From positions 992,001 to 1,056,000 of the forward strand of contig NZ_JACHOB010000001.1 in assembly GCF_014199615.1 (NCBI RefSeq): a stretch of DNA of 64,000 nt. The letters are read 5' to 3'. Positions 48,821-58,256 of this stretch are shown here, piece by piece. Source of the stretch: Parvularcula dongshanensis (GTDB taxonomy: Bacteria > Pseudomonadota > Alphaproteobacteria > Caulobacterales > Parvularculaceae). Position numbers and translations under genes: made by a program. How positions within the stretch are numbered: the first letter of the stretch is position 1; each line of letters opens with the position of its first letter. The notes under the pieces are model-generated. The model did no database searches. It was given only the letters and a program-made list of their open reading frames with translations, and was not told where the DNA came from.

Positions 48821-49075
48821 TCAGCCGATCAGGCCGTCACCGTCGGGATCCAGGAACCGGTGCAGGTGGACGATGAAGTAGCGCGTATGCGCGCTGTCCA
48901 CGGTCGCCTGCGCCTTGGAGCGCCAGGCACGCTCAGCGCTCGCATAGTCGGGGAAGATGCCGACGACGTCGATCTCGTCGATGTTCTTGAAGCGCGCTTC
49001 CCGCGGGCTGGTGAGCTCTCCGCCGAAGACGAGGTGGAGAAGCTGCTTCGACGTGATGGTTTCGGTTTCGGACAT
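48821..49075 (-). CDS. DUF4170 family protein
   Basis: 84 residues: LLHLVFGGELTSPREARFKN, DEIDVVGIFPDYASAERAW, DSAHTRYFIVHLHRFLDPD, matching DUF4170, a small alphaproteobacterial family. Follows cysQ with a 29-base gap in the same direction, as commonly seen. Function unknown. Confidence 0.92.
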   Translation of the reverse strand: MSETETITSKQLLHLVFGGELTSPREARFKNIDEIDVVGIFPDYASAERAWRSKAQATVDSAHTRYFIVHLHRFLDPDGDGLIG

Positions 49076-49104
49076 CGGGACCTCGTAAGGTTAAAGAGCC
49101 GGGC

Positions 49105-49917
49105 TCACAGAGCGACTTGCCGCAGGTCGTCGGGCAGGTGGCCAAGCCGTTCGATGATTCGCGGATAAAGGCGCGGCGCGGCGCAGACAAGAGCCCGCTG
49201 AACGGGGTGCGGCTTTGCGAACACGAAGGGATCGCCCTTGTGATCCGTGGCGACCGCCCCCGCCTCGCACGCGATGAGCGCGCCCGGCGCGACGTCCCAG
49301 TCGGCCTTTCGGACGAGCGCGATGGTGGCGTCGTACCGTCCCGCCGCGACGAGGGCGAGGCGGTAGCTCGTCGAGTTGCGGTAGGCGAGGCGCATGACCG
49401 GCCAAGGCTCGGGCCAGCCCGGATGCTCGAACATCGCCTTCGAGCCCAGGACGCGGCAGCCGTCGAGCTCTTCCGCCGAGGAGGCGCAGAGCGCCTCGCC
49501 GTTGCAACGCGCACCGCCGCCGCGGATCGCCTCGAAGAACTCGTCCGTCGCCGGGTTGAAGATGGCCGCGCTGACCGCCCTGCCGTCCTCGACGAGCGCA
49601 ACGCAGACCGCGAAGTGCGGCTGTCCCTTCAAGAAGGCGTGGGTGCCGTCGATCGGATCGACGATCCAGGTGCGCGAGGCGGAGAGGCGGTCCTCGTCCT
49701 CCGCGCTTTCCTCAGAGAGCCAGCCATAGTCCTCGTCGTCGAGGAGGGCCGCCTTGAGGATGTCGTTCGATTCGTAGTCGGCCTCGGAGACGGGGGTGTC
49801 GTCGTCCTTCTCCCACGCCTTGGTGTTGCCGGCTTCGAAGCGTTGGCGCACGGCCTCGCCTGCCTGGCGGACCGCAGCGCACATCCGCTCGTGGTCCTCG
49901 GGCAGGGGGCGCGTCAC
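49105..49917 (-). CDS. cysQ: 3'(2'),5'-bisphosphate nucleotidase / inositol phosphatase family
   Basis: 270 residues of the FIG fold: DDDTPVSEADYESNDILK, GWLSEESAED, metal site WIVDPIDGTHAFLKGQPHFA and KADWDVAPGALIACEAGA. Probably hydrolyses PAP from sulfate assimilation; inositol monophosphatase is an alternative. GTG start at 49917 sits two bases after the pmbA stop. Confidence 0.92.
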   Translation of the reverse strand: MTRPLPEDHERMCAAVRQAGEAVRQRFEAGNTKAWEKDDDTPVSEADYESNDILKAALLDDEDYGWLSEESAEDEDRLSASRTWIVDPIDGTHAFLKGQPHFAVCVALVEDGRAVSAAIFNPATDEFFEAIRGGGARCNGEALCASSAEELDGCRVLGSKAMFEHPGWPEPWPVMRLAYRNSTSYRLALVAAGRYDATIALVRKADWDVAPGALIACEAGAVATDHKGDPFVFAKPHPVQRALVCAAPRLYPRIIERLGHLPDDLRQVAL

Positions 49918-49918
49918 C

Positions 49919-51271
49919 TCAGGCGCCTGCGATCTGCATCTGCGCGATGCGGACGGTGGGGGCGTTGCGGGCGCCGCGCCGCACGAAGTCAGAGGCGGGC
50001 GTGAGGCTCTGCCACATCTCGAGAAGGTTGCCGGCGATGGTGATCTCGGAGACCGGGTAGGCGACCTCGCCGTTCTCGATCCAGTAGCCCGAGCAGCCGA
50101 CGGAGTAGTCGCCCGTGTTCCCGTTCACCTGGGGGCCGAACATGTCCGTGACGTAGAGGCCTTCATGCGTATCGCGCAGCAGCTCTTCGAGGCTCATCGT
50201 GCCCGGCTGGAGGTCGAGGTTCGTCGCGCCGGAGCCGGGCGGTCCGCCCGTGCCGCGCTTGGCCCGGCCGTTGGTCTCGAGGCCGAGCTGCTTTGCTTGC
50301 GCGGTGTTGAGGAGCCAGGTCGTAAGGCGGCCATCCTCGACGACGCTGAGCGTCTCGGGCCGGACGCCCTCGCCGTCGAAGGGCTTGGAGCCGAAGCCGC
50401 GGGGGACGAACGGGTCGTCGGTCACGGTGAGGCCGGAGGCGAAGATCTCCTGGCCGAGCTTGTTCTTGAGAAAGCTCGTCCCGCGCGCGATCGCCGCGCC
50501 GTTGATGGCGCCCGCGAGCGGGCCGAGGAGGCTGGCGGCGAGGCGCTGTTCGTAGACGACGGGCGCCTTGCGGCTCGCGAGCTTCTTCGGGTTCAGGCGG
50601 CGGACGGCGCGCTCCCCGGCGGTCCGGCCGATCTCTTCTGGGGTGCGGAGGTCCGAGAGGTGGGTGGCGGCGCCGTACTCGTAGTCGCGCTCCATCGCCG
50701 TGCCTTCGCCCGCCAGGACCGAGACGGAAGTGCCGTGGCTGCCGCCGCTCGCGGCGCCGAGGAAGCCGGTGCTGGTCGCGAGCCAGGACTGCGCGGTGCC
50801 GAAGGACGCGTTCGCGCCGCTGGAGTTCGTCACGCCCTCGACGTCCCGCGCTGCGGCCTCGCAGGCGAGCGCCCGCTCGCGCAGGGCGTCGGCGGGCGGC
50901 TCGATGCCGTCGAAGAGGTCGAGGTCGGGGAGGTCGCCGCTCGCGAGGCGGGCCGGGTCGGCGAGCGCGAGATAGGGGTCTTCCGGCGCGAGGCGCGCCA
51001 TGGCGACGGCACGCTCGGCGAGCTCGTCCAGCGCCGCGGGGCTGTAGTCGGTCGTCGAGACGCACGCTTGGCGCCGACCGACGAGCACGCGCAGGCCGAG
51101 GTCGCGGTTCTCCGACCGCTCGACCTCCTCGACCTCACCGAGGCGGACGGAGACGGAGGCGCTGACGGCCCGGTAGATGAGGGCGTCGGCGGAATCGGCC
51201 CCGGCGGCCTTCGCGCGCGCCATCACGGCGGAAAGGACGTCTTCGGGGCGTTCGTTGACGGGGCTGCTCAT
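49919..51271 (-). CDS. pmbA: TldD/PmbA family protein, PmbA (TldE) type
   Basis: 450 residues. With TldD forms a peptidase that processes peptide substrates; PmbA lacks the zinc site. Motifs: SVRLGEVEEVERSENRDLGL, FVPRGFGSKPFDGEGVRPET, VVEDGRLTTWLLNTAQAKQL and NGNTGDYSVGCSGYWIENGE. ATG at 51271; the longer frame upstream overlaps the zinc-finger gene. tldD is not in the window. Confidence 0.94.
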   Translation of the reverse strand: MSSPVNERPEDVLSAVMARAKAAGADSADALIYRAVSASVSVRLGEVEEVERSENRDLGLRVLVGRRQACVSTTDYSPAALDELAERAVAMARLAPEDPYLALADPARLASGDLPDLDLFDGIEPPADALRERALACEAAARDVEGVTNSSGANASFGTAQSWLATSTGFLGAASGGSHGTSVSVLAGEGTAMERDYEYGAATHLSDLRTPEEIGRTAGERAVRRLNPKKLASRKAPVVYEQRLAASLLGPLAGAINGAAIARGTSFLKNKLGQEIFASGLTVTDDPFVPRGFGSKPFDGEGVRPETLSVVEDGRLTTWLLNTAQAKQLGLETNGRAKRGTGGPPGSGATNLDLQPGTMSLEELLRDTHEGLYVTDMFGPQVNGNTGDYSVGCSGYWIENGEVAYPVSEITIAGNLLEMWQSLTPASDFVRRGARNAPTVRIAQMQIAGA

Positions 51272-51315
51272 CCCCTCGCGGTTAGGCGGGCGAGGGGGGC
51301 GGCGCAAGCGACCGC

Positions 51316-51579
51316 TCAGCGCAGCTGGCTGTCCTTGCTGCCGCGGCGGTTGATGCCGGGCATGCGGTGTCGTCCGTCGCGCCGTGACTGGCAGGCGAGG
51401 CAGGTCTGCACGCCCGGCAGGGCCTGACGGCGGCGCTCCGCGATCGGCTCCTCGCACTCGACGCAGAACTCGGCGCTCTCGCCGTGCGGCAGGCGCGCTC
51501 GCGCGTGGCTGACCGCGTCGCTGACGGTGTCGTCGATCTGATCCTGAACGGCGCCGTCCCGCGCCCAACCCGTTGCCAT
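51316..51579 (-). CDS. DksA/TraR C4-type zinc finger protein
   Basis: 87 residues with C39-V-E-C42 and C60-L-A-C63 forming the zinc site, preceded by a helix (VQDQIDDTVSDAVSHARARL). It resembles the YbiI/TraR group, shorter than DksA and lacking the long coiled coil. ATG at 51579. Might modulate RNA polymerase; unproven. Confidence 0.88.
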   Translation of the reverse strand: MATGWARDGAVQDQIDDTVSDAVSHARARLPHGESAEFCVECEEPIAERRRQALPGVQTCLACQSRRDGRHRMPGINRRGSKDSQLR

Positions 51580-51730
51580 CGCGTTGCTCTTCCTTCTCCG
51601 CCTCGTCCCGACATATCGGTACGAAGGGCGGATGCGGCAACCGGACCGGCGGGACCGCACCGACCCCGATTGACAGGGGCGGGCGTGCCCCTAGGTTCGC
51701 CTTCGGCCGGACTCACCGAGGGTTCGGCGC

Positions 51731-51931
51731 TCCTCCGCGGGAGACACTGGCGAACAGGCCAGGGCCGAAGGCGCAACCGCCCCGGAAACGCTCAGGCAAC
51801 AGGACCGCGGGAGAGGATCAAAGGCTGGAAAAGGGCCGGCAGGCCCTGCCGAAGGAGCAAGCGGGCCAGTCCCTGTGCGGGCGAGGCCTCGCGGAATCTC
51901 TCAGGCGTCGCGACAGCCGGGGACGAAGCCG
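51731..51931 (+). promoter_or_regulatory. Tandem glycine riboswitch
   Basis: Two aptamers precede gcvT. The first has CCGAAGGCGCAA (51765-51776) and CTCAGGCAACAGGAC (51791-51805), with a P1 stem from TCCTCCGCGG and CCGCGGGAGAGGA. The second has CCGAAGGAGCAAGCGGG (51849-51865) and TCTCAGGCGTCGCGAC (51899-51914). These are the conserved core sequences of the glycine riboswitch. The riboswitch turns on the glycine cleavage genes when glycine is high. The expression platform lies between 51931 and the TTG start. Confidence 0.92.
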
Positions 51932-51957
51932 AAAGGCGCCGCCCGGAGACTCGCACC

Positions 51958-53094
51958 TTGAACGATACGCCCCAGAATACGCTTCTGAAGACTTTGCCCC
52001 TGGACGCGCTCCACCGCGAGCTCGGCGGCAAGATGGTGCCGTTCGCCGGCTACGAGATGCCCGTTCAGTACGCGATGGGGGTGAAGGGCGAGCACCTGCA
52101 TGTCCGCGAGAAGGCGGGGCTGTTCGACGTCAGCCACATGGGGCAGGCGTTCCTGACGGCGAGCGACCACGCAGAGGCCGCCTCCGCGATCGAGACGCTG
52201 GTGCCGGGCGAGATCGCGGGGCTCAGCCCCGGGCGCATCCGCTACACGGTACTGCTGGCGGATGACGGCGGCGTGCTCGACGACCTGATGATCACGCGGA
52301 CCGAGGAGGACGGTAAGCTGTTCCTCGTCGTCAACGCCGCGACCAAGGACGCGGACTTCGCGCTGATCGAAGAGAAGCTGGCCGGGCGGGCGAAGCTCGA
52401 CGTCCTGGGCCGCTCCCTCCTCGCGCTGCAGGGCCCCCTGGCGCACACGGTGATCGGCGCTCTGGACCCGATGGCGCCGGAGATGCCGTTCATGTCGATG
52501 CGGCACACGCAGCTCGAAGGCATTCCCGTGACTCTGTCCCGCTGCGGCTACACCGGCGAGGACGGCTACGAGATCTCGGTGGCGAACTCGGACGCGGAGG
52601 CGCTGGCCCGGCGCCTGCTCGCGCATGAGGACGTGGCGCCCATCGGCCTCGGCGCGCGCGATTCGCTGCGGCTCGAGGCGGGGCTCTGCCTCTATGGGCA
52701 CGACCTGACCGAAGCGGACACGCCCGTCTCCGCCGCCATCACCTTCGCCATCGGCAAGCGGCGTCGTCAGGAAGGCGGCTTCCCCGGCGCCGAGCGCATC
52801 CTTCGCGAGCTGAAGGAAGGCTGCGAGGCCGTCCGCGTCGGCCTGAGGCCGCTCGGCCGCGCGCCCGCCCGCGAGGGCGTCGAAGTGCGCAGCGCCGAGG
52901 GCGAGGTCATCGGCGCCGTCACCTCCGGCGGGTTCGGCCCGACCTTCGACGCGCCCGTCGCCATGGGCCGGGTCGAGGCCCGCTTCGCCGAGCCCGGCAC
53001 GGTCGTGCACCTGATGGTGCGCGGCAAGCCGATGGAGGCGGAGGTCGTCCGCCTACCCTTCGTTCCGCAACGCTACTACCGAGGAGCCCGCTGA
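51958..53094 (+). CDS. gcvT: Aminomethyltransferase (glycine cleavage T protein)
   Basis: Transfers the methylene group from lipoyl-bound glycine residue to tetrahydrofolate. 378 residues: [46 protein letters not shown] and [23 protein letters not shown] start at 51958 with GGAG about 10 bases upstream; the N-terminus [18 protein letters not shown] is normal for the family. Confidence 0.95.
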   Translation: MNDTPQNTLLKTLPLDALHRELGGKMVPFAGYEMPVQYAMGVKGEHLHVREKAGLFDVSHMGQAFLTASDHAEAASAIETLVPGEIAGLSPGRIRYTVLLADDGGVLDDLMITRTEEDGKLFLVVNAATKDADFALIEEKLAGRAKLDVLGRSLLALQGPLAHTVIGALDPMAPEMPFMSMRHTQLEGIPVTLSRCGYTGEDGYEISVANSDAEALARRLLAHEDVAPIGLGARDSLRLEAGLCLYGHDLTEADTPVSAAITFAIGKRRRQEGGFPGAERILRELKEGCEAVRVGLRPLGRAPAREGVEVRSAEGEVIGAVTSGGFGPTFDAPVAMGRVEARFAEPGTVVHLMVRGKPMEAEVVRLPFVPQRYYRGAR

Positions 53095-53096
53095 AG

Positions 53097-53465
53097 ATGA
53101 TGAAGTTCACCAAGAGCCATGAGTGGGTTCGGCCTGAGGGCGGAATCGTGACGATGGGGATCACGACGCATGCCGCCGAAGCGCTCGGCGACGTCGTCTT
53201 CGTCGAGCTGCCGGACGTCGGAAAGAGCTTCGACAAGGGCGCCGAGATGGCGGTGGTCGAGAGCGTCAAGGCCGCCTCCGACGTCTACGCGCCGGTGTCG
53301 GGCGAGGTGGTCGAGGTAAACTCTGCCATCGTCGATGCGCCCGAGCAGGTGAACGAGGGCCCGGAAGAGGGCGCCTGGTTCGTCAAGCTGAAGCTGAAGG
53401 ACGAGAGCGAGCTCGAGAGCCTCATGGACGAAGCGGCGTACAAGGCGCAGCTGAGCGATGAGTGA
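53097..53465 (+). CDS. gcvH: Glycine cleavage H protein
   Basis: Lipoyl carrier of the complex. 122 residues with [20 protein letters not shown], lipoyl Lys58 in [20 protein letters not shown] and the family's C-terminal helix. Starts two bases after gcvT; the downstream gene overlaps by 8 bases. Confidence 0.97.
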   Translation: MMKFTKSHEWVRPEGGIVTMGITTHAAEALGDVVFVELPDVGKSFDKGAEMAVVESVKAASDVYAPVSGEVVEVNSAIVDAPEQVNEGPEEGAWFVKLKLKDESELESLMDEAAYKAQLSDE

Positions 53466-53658
53466 GCCCCGCCGCCGCGGGCCCGACGCCCGCGAGAAGA
53501 GCATCATCACCGGCGCCATAGGCGGCCTGGTCCTCGGCCTGATCGCCGATCAGGTCCTGGTCCTCGCCGTCCTCGGCGCCATCCTCGGCGCGGTCCACGA
53601 CCTCGCCCAATACGTTCCCGCCTCCTGGTGGGGGAAAGGTCGCGACCGCGATGAGTAA
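53458..53658 (+). CDS. Small membrane protein inside the gcv locus
   Basis: 66 residues: basic N-terminus, hydrophobic segment [20 protein letters not shown] running on to about residue 45, charged tail. Overlaps gcvH and the next gene by 8 bases each, so it is translated in the operon. No family recognised. Confidence 0.75.
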   Translation: MSEPRRRGPDAREKSIITGAIGGLVLGLIADQVLVLAVLGAILGAVHDLAQYVPASWWGKGRDRDE

Positions 53659-53848
53659 GAAAACGAGCCATCTTCTGACCTGGATCGGCGTCGCGCTGAT
53701 CGTCGTCGCCGTCATCGCCCTGATCGTGAAGGCGATCGAGCTGATCCTGGCCCTGATCCTGCTCGCCATCGGCATTCCGCTCGCCATCGCGGGTGTGCGG
53801 AAGCTGCGTCACCACGCGCACCATCAGGTGACGGACGAGCGCAAGTGA
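53651..53848 (+). CDS. Small membrane protein inside the gcv locus
   Basis: 65 residues, two hydrophobic stretches (about 8-26 and 27-48) and a His/Lys tail (RHHAHHQVTDERK). Overlaps both neighbours. Function unknown. Confidence 0.75.
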   Translation: MSKKTSHLLTWIGVALIVVAVIALIVKAIELILALILLAIGIPLAIAGVRKLRHHAHHQVTDERK

Positions 53849-54285
53849 CACGCCCCCGCTTCCACCTCGCCTTTCCGGTGAACGACCTCGAAGCCGCGCG
53901 CGGCTTCTACGGCGGCGTGCTCGGCTGCCCCGAGGGGCGCGAGGCGCCCGGGGAGTGGATCGACTTCGACCTTCACGGCCACCAGATCGTCGCGCACTAC
54001 GCGCCGGACGAGTGCCGCGCAGCGCAGGCGAACGCGGTCGACGGGCACGGCGTGCCGGTGCGGCACTTCGGCCTCCTGCTCGAATGGTCCGACTGGGAAG
54101 CGTTGGGTGAGAAGCTGAAGGCGGCGGAGGTGCCGTTCATCATCGAACCCTATGTGCGGTTCGCAGGGAAGGCCGGCGAGCAGGGGACGATGTTCGTGAT
54201 GGACCCGGCGTGCAATGCGCTCGAGTTCAAGACGTTCAAGGACGATGGGGACGTGTTTCGGAAGACGTTGGGGAAAGAGCACTGA
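53845..54285 (+). CDS. VOC family (glyoxalase-like) protein
   Basis: 146 residues: FHLAFPVNDLEAARGFYGGV, GEWIDFDLHGHQIVAHYA, GVPVRHFGLLLEWSDWEALG and DPACNALEFKTFKD. Metal ligands plausible (His, His, Glu). GTG start at 53845 overlaps the preceding stop. Confidence 0.88.
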   Translation: MTRPRFHLAFPVNDLEAARGFYGGVLGCPEGREAPGEWIDFDLHGHQIVAHYAPDECRAAQANAVDGHGVPVRHFGLLLEWSDWEALGEKLKAAEVPFIIEPYVRFAGKAGEQGTMFVMDPACNALEFKTFKDDGDVFRKTLGKEH

Positions 54286-54671
54286 TGACGCGGGGTGAAG
54301 GGCAGCACCGGTTACCACCGTGGTTTCTGGCTGCAGCCATCTTCGTGCCTGCTATCCTGATTGCCGCTCCGTTTGTTTCCGACCTCTTCCGCTATGGAGC
54401 CATCTTCGCGCCTTTGGCTGTAGCGACGGCCGTCGCGATGCCGGTGCTAGTTGGTTGGACGCGGAGGAAAGGGAGCGTCGTCGCTGTCCTCTCGCTCCTC
54501 CTCATGTTCTCAGGCAGCTATGGGCTGCTGGTCAAAAGGGATCGAGATGCAATGGAGAACTTCCACGATCGGCGAGTTCTATGCGCCGCCATCGTCGAAC
54601 TTGACGCCCGGCAATGCGACCGCCTGCATTCTCCATGCCTGGCTTGTCCGCGGCAGCAGACTAGGAACTGA
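54285..54671 (+). CDS. Hypothetical membrane protein, atypical composition
   Basis: 128 residues with three hydrophobic segments (about 12-31, 35-54, 63-80), then a Cys-containing tail (LCAAIVELDARQCD, HSPCLACP). The gene is clearly lower in GC than its neighbours, with more A/T at third positions. ATG overlaps the VOC stop (TGATG); gcvPA follows three bases after the stop. No family recognised. Confidence 0.65.
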   Translation: MTRGEGQHRLPPWFLAAAIFVPAILIAAPFVSDLFRYGAIFAPLAVATAVAMPVLVGWTRRKGSVVAVLSLLLMFSGSYGLLVKRDRDAMENFHDRRVLCAAIVELDARQCDRLHSPCLACPRQQTRN

Positions 54672-54674
54672 TTC

Positions 54675-56015
54675 ATGCGCTATCTTCCCCTCAACGAAGC
54701 CGACCGTGCCGCGATGCGCGAAGTTGTCGGCGTGTCGGCCGTGGACGAGCTGTTCTCGGACGTCCCCGCCGACGCGCTGAACCCCAAGCTCGACCTGCCG
54801 CCGCATCAAGGCGAGCTTTCGGTCGAGCGGCAGATGCGGGCGCTCGCTTCGAAGAACCTGGCGGCGGGCGACGCGCCGTTCTTCGCAGGCTGCGGCGCCT
54901 ACAAGCACCACGTGCCAGCGACGGTGGACCACATCATTCAGCGGTCCGAGTTCCTGACCGCCTACACGCCCTATCAGCCCGAGATCGCCCAAGGGACGCT
55001 TCAGTACCTCTTCGAGTTCCAGACGCAGGTCGCGACCCTGACCGGCATGGAGGTCGCCAACGCCTCCATGTATGACGGCTCGACCGCGTGCGCCGAAGCC
55101 GCGCTGATGGCGCGGCGGGTGACGGGGCGGAAGAAGGTCGTCTGCTCGGGCGGTCTGCATCCGCACTACGCGGCGGTGATCCATACCAACTCCGAGCTGA
55201 TCGGCGACACGGTGCTCGAAGCGCCCTCATCCGCGGACGGGCACGGCTCCATCGCCGACATGATCGACGACGAGACCTCCTGCATCGTCGTTCAGTCGCC
55301 GGACGTGTTCGGCCACGTTCGCGACCTCTCGGCGCTGGCGGAGAAGGCGCACGAGCACGGCGCGCTTCTGGTCGCGGTCGTCACCGAGGCCGTGTCCTTC
55401 GGCCTTCTGAAGTCGCCGGGCGCGCAAGGCGCGGACATCGTCGTCGCCGAAGGCCAGTCGATCGGCAACGCGCTGAATTTCGGCGGGCCTTACGTCGGCC
55501 TCTTCGCTGCGCGACAGAAGCACATCCGGCACATGCCCGGGCGGCTCTGCGGCGAGACGGTGGATGCGGACGGTCAGCGCGGCTTCGTCCTGACCCTGTC
55601 GACGCGGGAGCAGCACATCCGGCGCGACAAGGCGACGTCGAACATCTGCACCAATTCGGGGCTCTGCTCGCTCGCCTTCACCGTCCATATGAGCCTCCTC
55701 GGCGGGCAGGGGCTTCGCCGCCTCGCGATCCTCAACCACGAGACGGCGTGCCGCACGGCGGACGCCCTGTCGGCGGTGCCGGGCGTCGAAATTCTCAACG
55801 AGCGCTTCTTCAACGAGTTCACCGTCCGCCTGCCGAAGGACGCGGCCGAGGTCGTCGAAGCCCTTGCCGAGCGCGGCATCGTCGCGGGCGTCCCCGGCGG
55901 GCGGCTGTGGCCGAACGATCCGGAGATGGCGAACCTCCTCATCGTCGCCGCCACCGAAGTGACGACGGACGAAGACGTACGCGCCCTCGCAGAAGGGCTG
56001 AAGGCGGTCCTGTGA
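54675..56015 (+). CDS. gcvPA: Glycine dehydrogenase (decarboxylating) subunit 1
   Basis: N-terminal half of the split P protein. 446 residues: [60 protein letters not shown] and [20 protein letters not shown]. Works with gcvPB, which carries the PLP Lys. Confidence 0.97.
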   Translation: MRYLPLNEADRAAMREVVGVSAVDELFSDVPADALNPKLDLPPHQGELSVERQMRALASKNLAAGDAPFFAGCGAYKHHVPATVDHIIQRSEFLTAYTPYQPEIAQGTLQYLFEFQTQVATLTGMEVANASMYDGSTACAEAALMARRVTGRKKVVCSGGLHPHYAAVIHTNSELIGDTVLEAPSSADGHGSIADMIDDETSCIVVQSPDVFGHVRDLSALAEKAHEHGALLVAVVTEAVSFGLLKSPGAQGADIVVAEGQSIGNALNFGGPYVGLFAARQKHIRHMPGRLCGETVDADGQRGFVLTLSTREQHIRRDKATSNICTNSGLCSLAFTVHMSLLGGQGLRRLAILNHETACRTADALSAVPGVEILNERFFNEFTVRLPKDAAEVVEALAERGIVAGVPGGRLWPNDPEMANLLIVAATEVTTDEDVRALAEGLKAVL

Positions 56016-56635
56016 TGTCGCTCATCGAGCTCGAAGGGCCGAGCGTCCGCCAGAAGCGATTGTCGAACCGCATGTGGTTCGCCTTCGCGGACGACGCGCT
56101 GCACTACCGCTTCGAGGATGCGCAGCACGCCCTCAGCTACAAGGTGCCCTACGACGAGATCCCGTTCACGCATACGGAGTACACCGAGAAGTTCGAGGCC
56201 TTGCGCGCCGCGAGCTTCTTCTGGCTGGCCCTGGTCGTCCTGAACCTCGTCCGGGCGATCACGGCGCCGCTCTACTTCGTCTCGGCGGCGGTCCTCCTCG
56301 GCCTCGCAGGCCTGTCCTGGATCGGCTACCAGAAGCTGACCGCGACCTTCACCGTCATCGACACGGGGCACGGGCGGATGCTCGTCCTGCACGACGACCG
56401 GTACGAAGAGGTCATGCACGAGATCGTCACGCGCCGCCGCGCCGTGCTCCTCGCGGAGCACGGCGACGTCGACCGCGACAACGACCCCGAGCGCGAGAAG
56501 GCGAAGTTCGCCTGGCTGCGCGCGCGGGGCGTGATCACCGAGCAGGAGTATCAGGACAAGCTCGCCGAGGTCGAGGCGAGCAACCCCGAGGCCCTGCCGC
56601 CCGTCACCGGCCCCAGCGGGGGCACCGTCCATTGA
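56015..56635 (+). CDS. Membrane protein with SHOCT-like C-terminus, between gcvPA and gcvPB
   Basis: 206 residues. Soluble N-terminal region (residues 1-65), two adjacent TM segments (about 70-110), then a soluble part ending in FAWLRARGVITEQEYQDKLA, the pattern of SHOCT oligomerisation motifs. ATG overlaps the gcvPA stop (TGATG). Its role in the operon is unknown. Confidence 0.85.
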   Translation: MSLIELEGPSVRQKRLSNRMWFAFADDALHYRFEDAQHALSYKVPYDEIPFTHTEYTEKFEALRAASFFWLALVVLNLVRAITAPLYFVSAAVLLGLAGLSWIGYQKLTATFTVIDTGHGRMLVLHDDRYEEVMHEIVTRRRAVLLAEHGDVDRDNDPEREKAKFAWLRARGVITEQEYQDKLAEVEASNPEALPPVTGPSGGTVH

Positions 56636-56672
56636 CCCTTCCTCTTCCCACCCTTCGCCTACGGACCTTTCC

Positions 56673-58238
56673 ATGAGCATGAACGCCCAAGGCCGTCCCA
56701 CCCGTGCCGTCCCTTCCGCAGCGGCAGCCGCGCCGACCCATACGGGGCATAGGGCCCTACAGCTCGAGGTGGCGCTCCTCTTCGACGAGGGCGACTTCGA
56801 GGGAACGGGCGTGGACCTGCCGGAACCCGCAGGCACGGCGTCGCGCCTCGGCGACCTGGCGGCGGACGAAGCACCCACCCTTCCGGGCCTCGCCGAGCCC
56901 GAGGCGATGCGGCACTACGTGCGGCTGAGCCAGAAGAACTACGCCATCGACATGGGCATCTTCCCGCTCGGCTCCTGCACGATGAAGCACAACCCGCGCC
57001 TCAACGAGAAGGTCGCGCGGATGCCGGGCTTCGCGGACATCCACCCGCTGCAGCCGCAGAGCACGGTGCAGGGCGCGCTCGAGCTGATCGCGCAGCTCGC
57101 CGGCTGGCTGAAGGAGCTGACCGGCATGCCCGCGGTCGCGATGAGCCCCAAGGCGGGCGCGCATGGCGAGCTTTGCGGGATGATGGCGATCAAGGCGGCG
57201 CTGATCGCGCGGGGCGAAGCGGAGACGCGCACGCGGGTCCTGGTCCCAGAGTCCGCGCACGGAACGAACCCCGCGACGGCCGTTCAGTGCGGCTTCACCG
57301 TCGACAAGCTGCCCGCAAGCACGGACGGCCGGGTCGACATCGCCGCCTTCCGCGAGAAGCTCGGGGACGACGTCGCGGGCATCATGGTGACGAACCCCAA
57401 CACCTGCGGCCTCTTCGAGCGGGACATCCGCGAGATGGCCGACCTCGTCCACGAGGCGGGCGGCTACTTCTACTGCGACGGCGCGAACTTCAACGCCATC
57501 GCGGGCAAGGTGCGCCCGGGCGATCTCGGCATCGACGCGATGCACATCAACCTGCACAAGACCTTCTCGACGCCGCATGGCGGCGGGGGCCCGGGCTCAG
57601 GCCCGACCGTCCTGTCCGAAGCGCTGGCGCCTTACGCGCCGCTGCCCTTCGTCGTGGAGGAAGAGGGCCGCTTCCGCCTGGTCGAGGACGCTTCGGAAGC
57701 CGAGGACGCCTTCGGCCGGATGACGGCGTTCCACGGCCAGATGGGCATGTTCGTCCGGGCGCTGACCTACATGCTGTCCCATGGCGGCGACGGCATCGCG
57801 CGGGCGGCGGAGGACGCGGTCCTCAATGCGAACTACGTGCTCGCGCGCCTGTCGGCCGAGATGTCGCCAGCCTTCGACGGGCACTGCATGCACGAGGCGC
57901 TGTTCTCGGACGCGTTCCTCAAGGGCACGGGGGTGGGCACGATCGACTTCGCCAAGGCGATGATCGACGAGGGCTTCCACCCGATGACGATGTACTTCCC
58001 GCTGGTGGTGCCGGGCGCGATGCTGATCGAGCCCACGGAGTCGGAGTCGAAACGCAGCCTCGACGAGTTCTGCGACTCGCTCCTCGCGCTGGCGAAGGAC
58101 GCGAAGTCCGGCGAGGCGGAGAAGTTCAAGTCCGCCCCGCGCCTCGCCCCGCGCCGCCGCCTCGACGAGACGCAGGCCGCGCGCCGCCCCGTGCTGCGCT
58201 GGCAGCCCGAGGCAGCGGCGGCAATGGCGGCCGAGTAA
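56673..58238 (+). CDS. gcvPB: Glycine dehydrogenase (decarboxylating) subunit 2
   Basis: C-terminal, PLP-binding half of the P protein. 521 residues: SQKNYAIDMGIFPLGSCTMK, MSPKAGAHGELCGMMA, PLP Lys in INLHKTFSTPHGGGGPGSGP. Decarboxylates glycine and loads aminomethyl on GcvH. Closes the gcv run. Confidence 0.97.
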   Translation: MSMNAQGRPTRAVPSAAAAAPTHTGHRALQLEVALLFDEGDFEGTGVDLPEPAGTASRLGDLAADEAPTLPGLAEPEAMRHYVRLSQKNYAIDMGIFPLGSCTMKHNPRLNEKVARMPGFADIHPLQPQSTVQGALELIAQLAGWLKELTGMPAVAMSPKAGAHGELCGMMAIKAALIARGEAETRTRVLVPESAHGTNPATAVQCGFTVDKLPASTDGRVDIAAFREKLGDDVAGIMVTNPNTCGLFERDIREMADLVHEAGGYFYCDGANFNAIAGKVRPGDLGIDAMHINLHKTFSTPHGGGGPGSGPTVLSEALAPYAPLPFVVEEEGRFRLVEDASEAEDAFGRMTAFHGQMGMFVRALTYMLSHGGDGIARAAEDAVLNANYVLARLSAEMSPAFDGHCMHEALFSDAFLKGTGVGTIDFAKAMIDEGFHPMTMYFPLVVPGAMLIEPTESESKRSLDEFCDSLLALAKDAKSGEAEKFKSAPRLAPRRRLDETQAARRPVLRWQPEAAAAMAAE

Positions 58239-58256
58239 GGGCGGGGGCTGCCCCGG

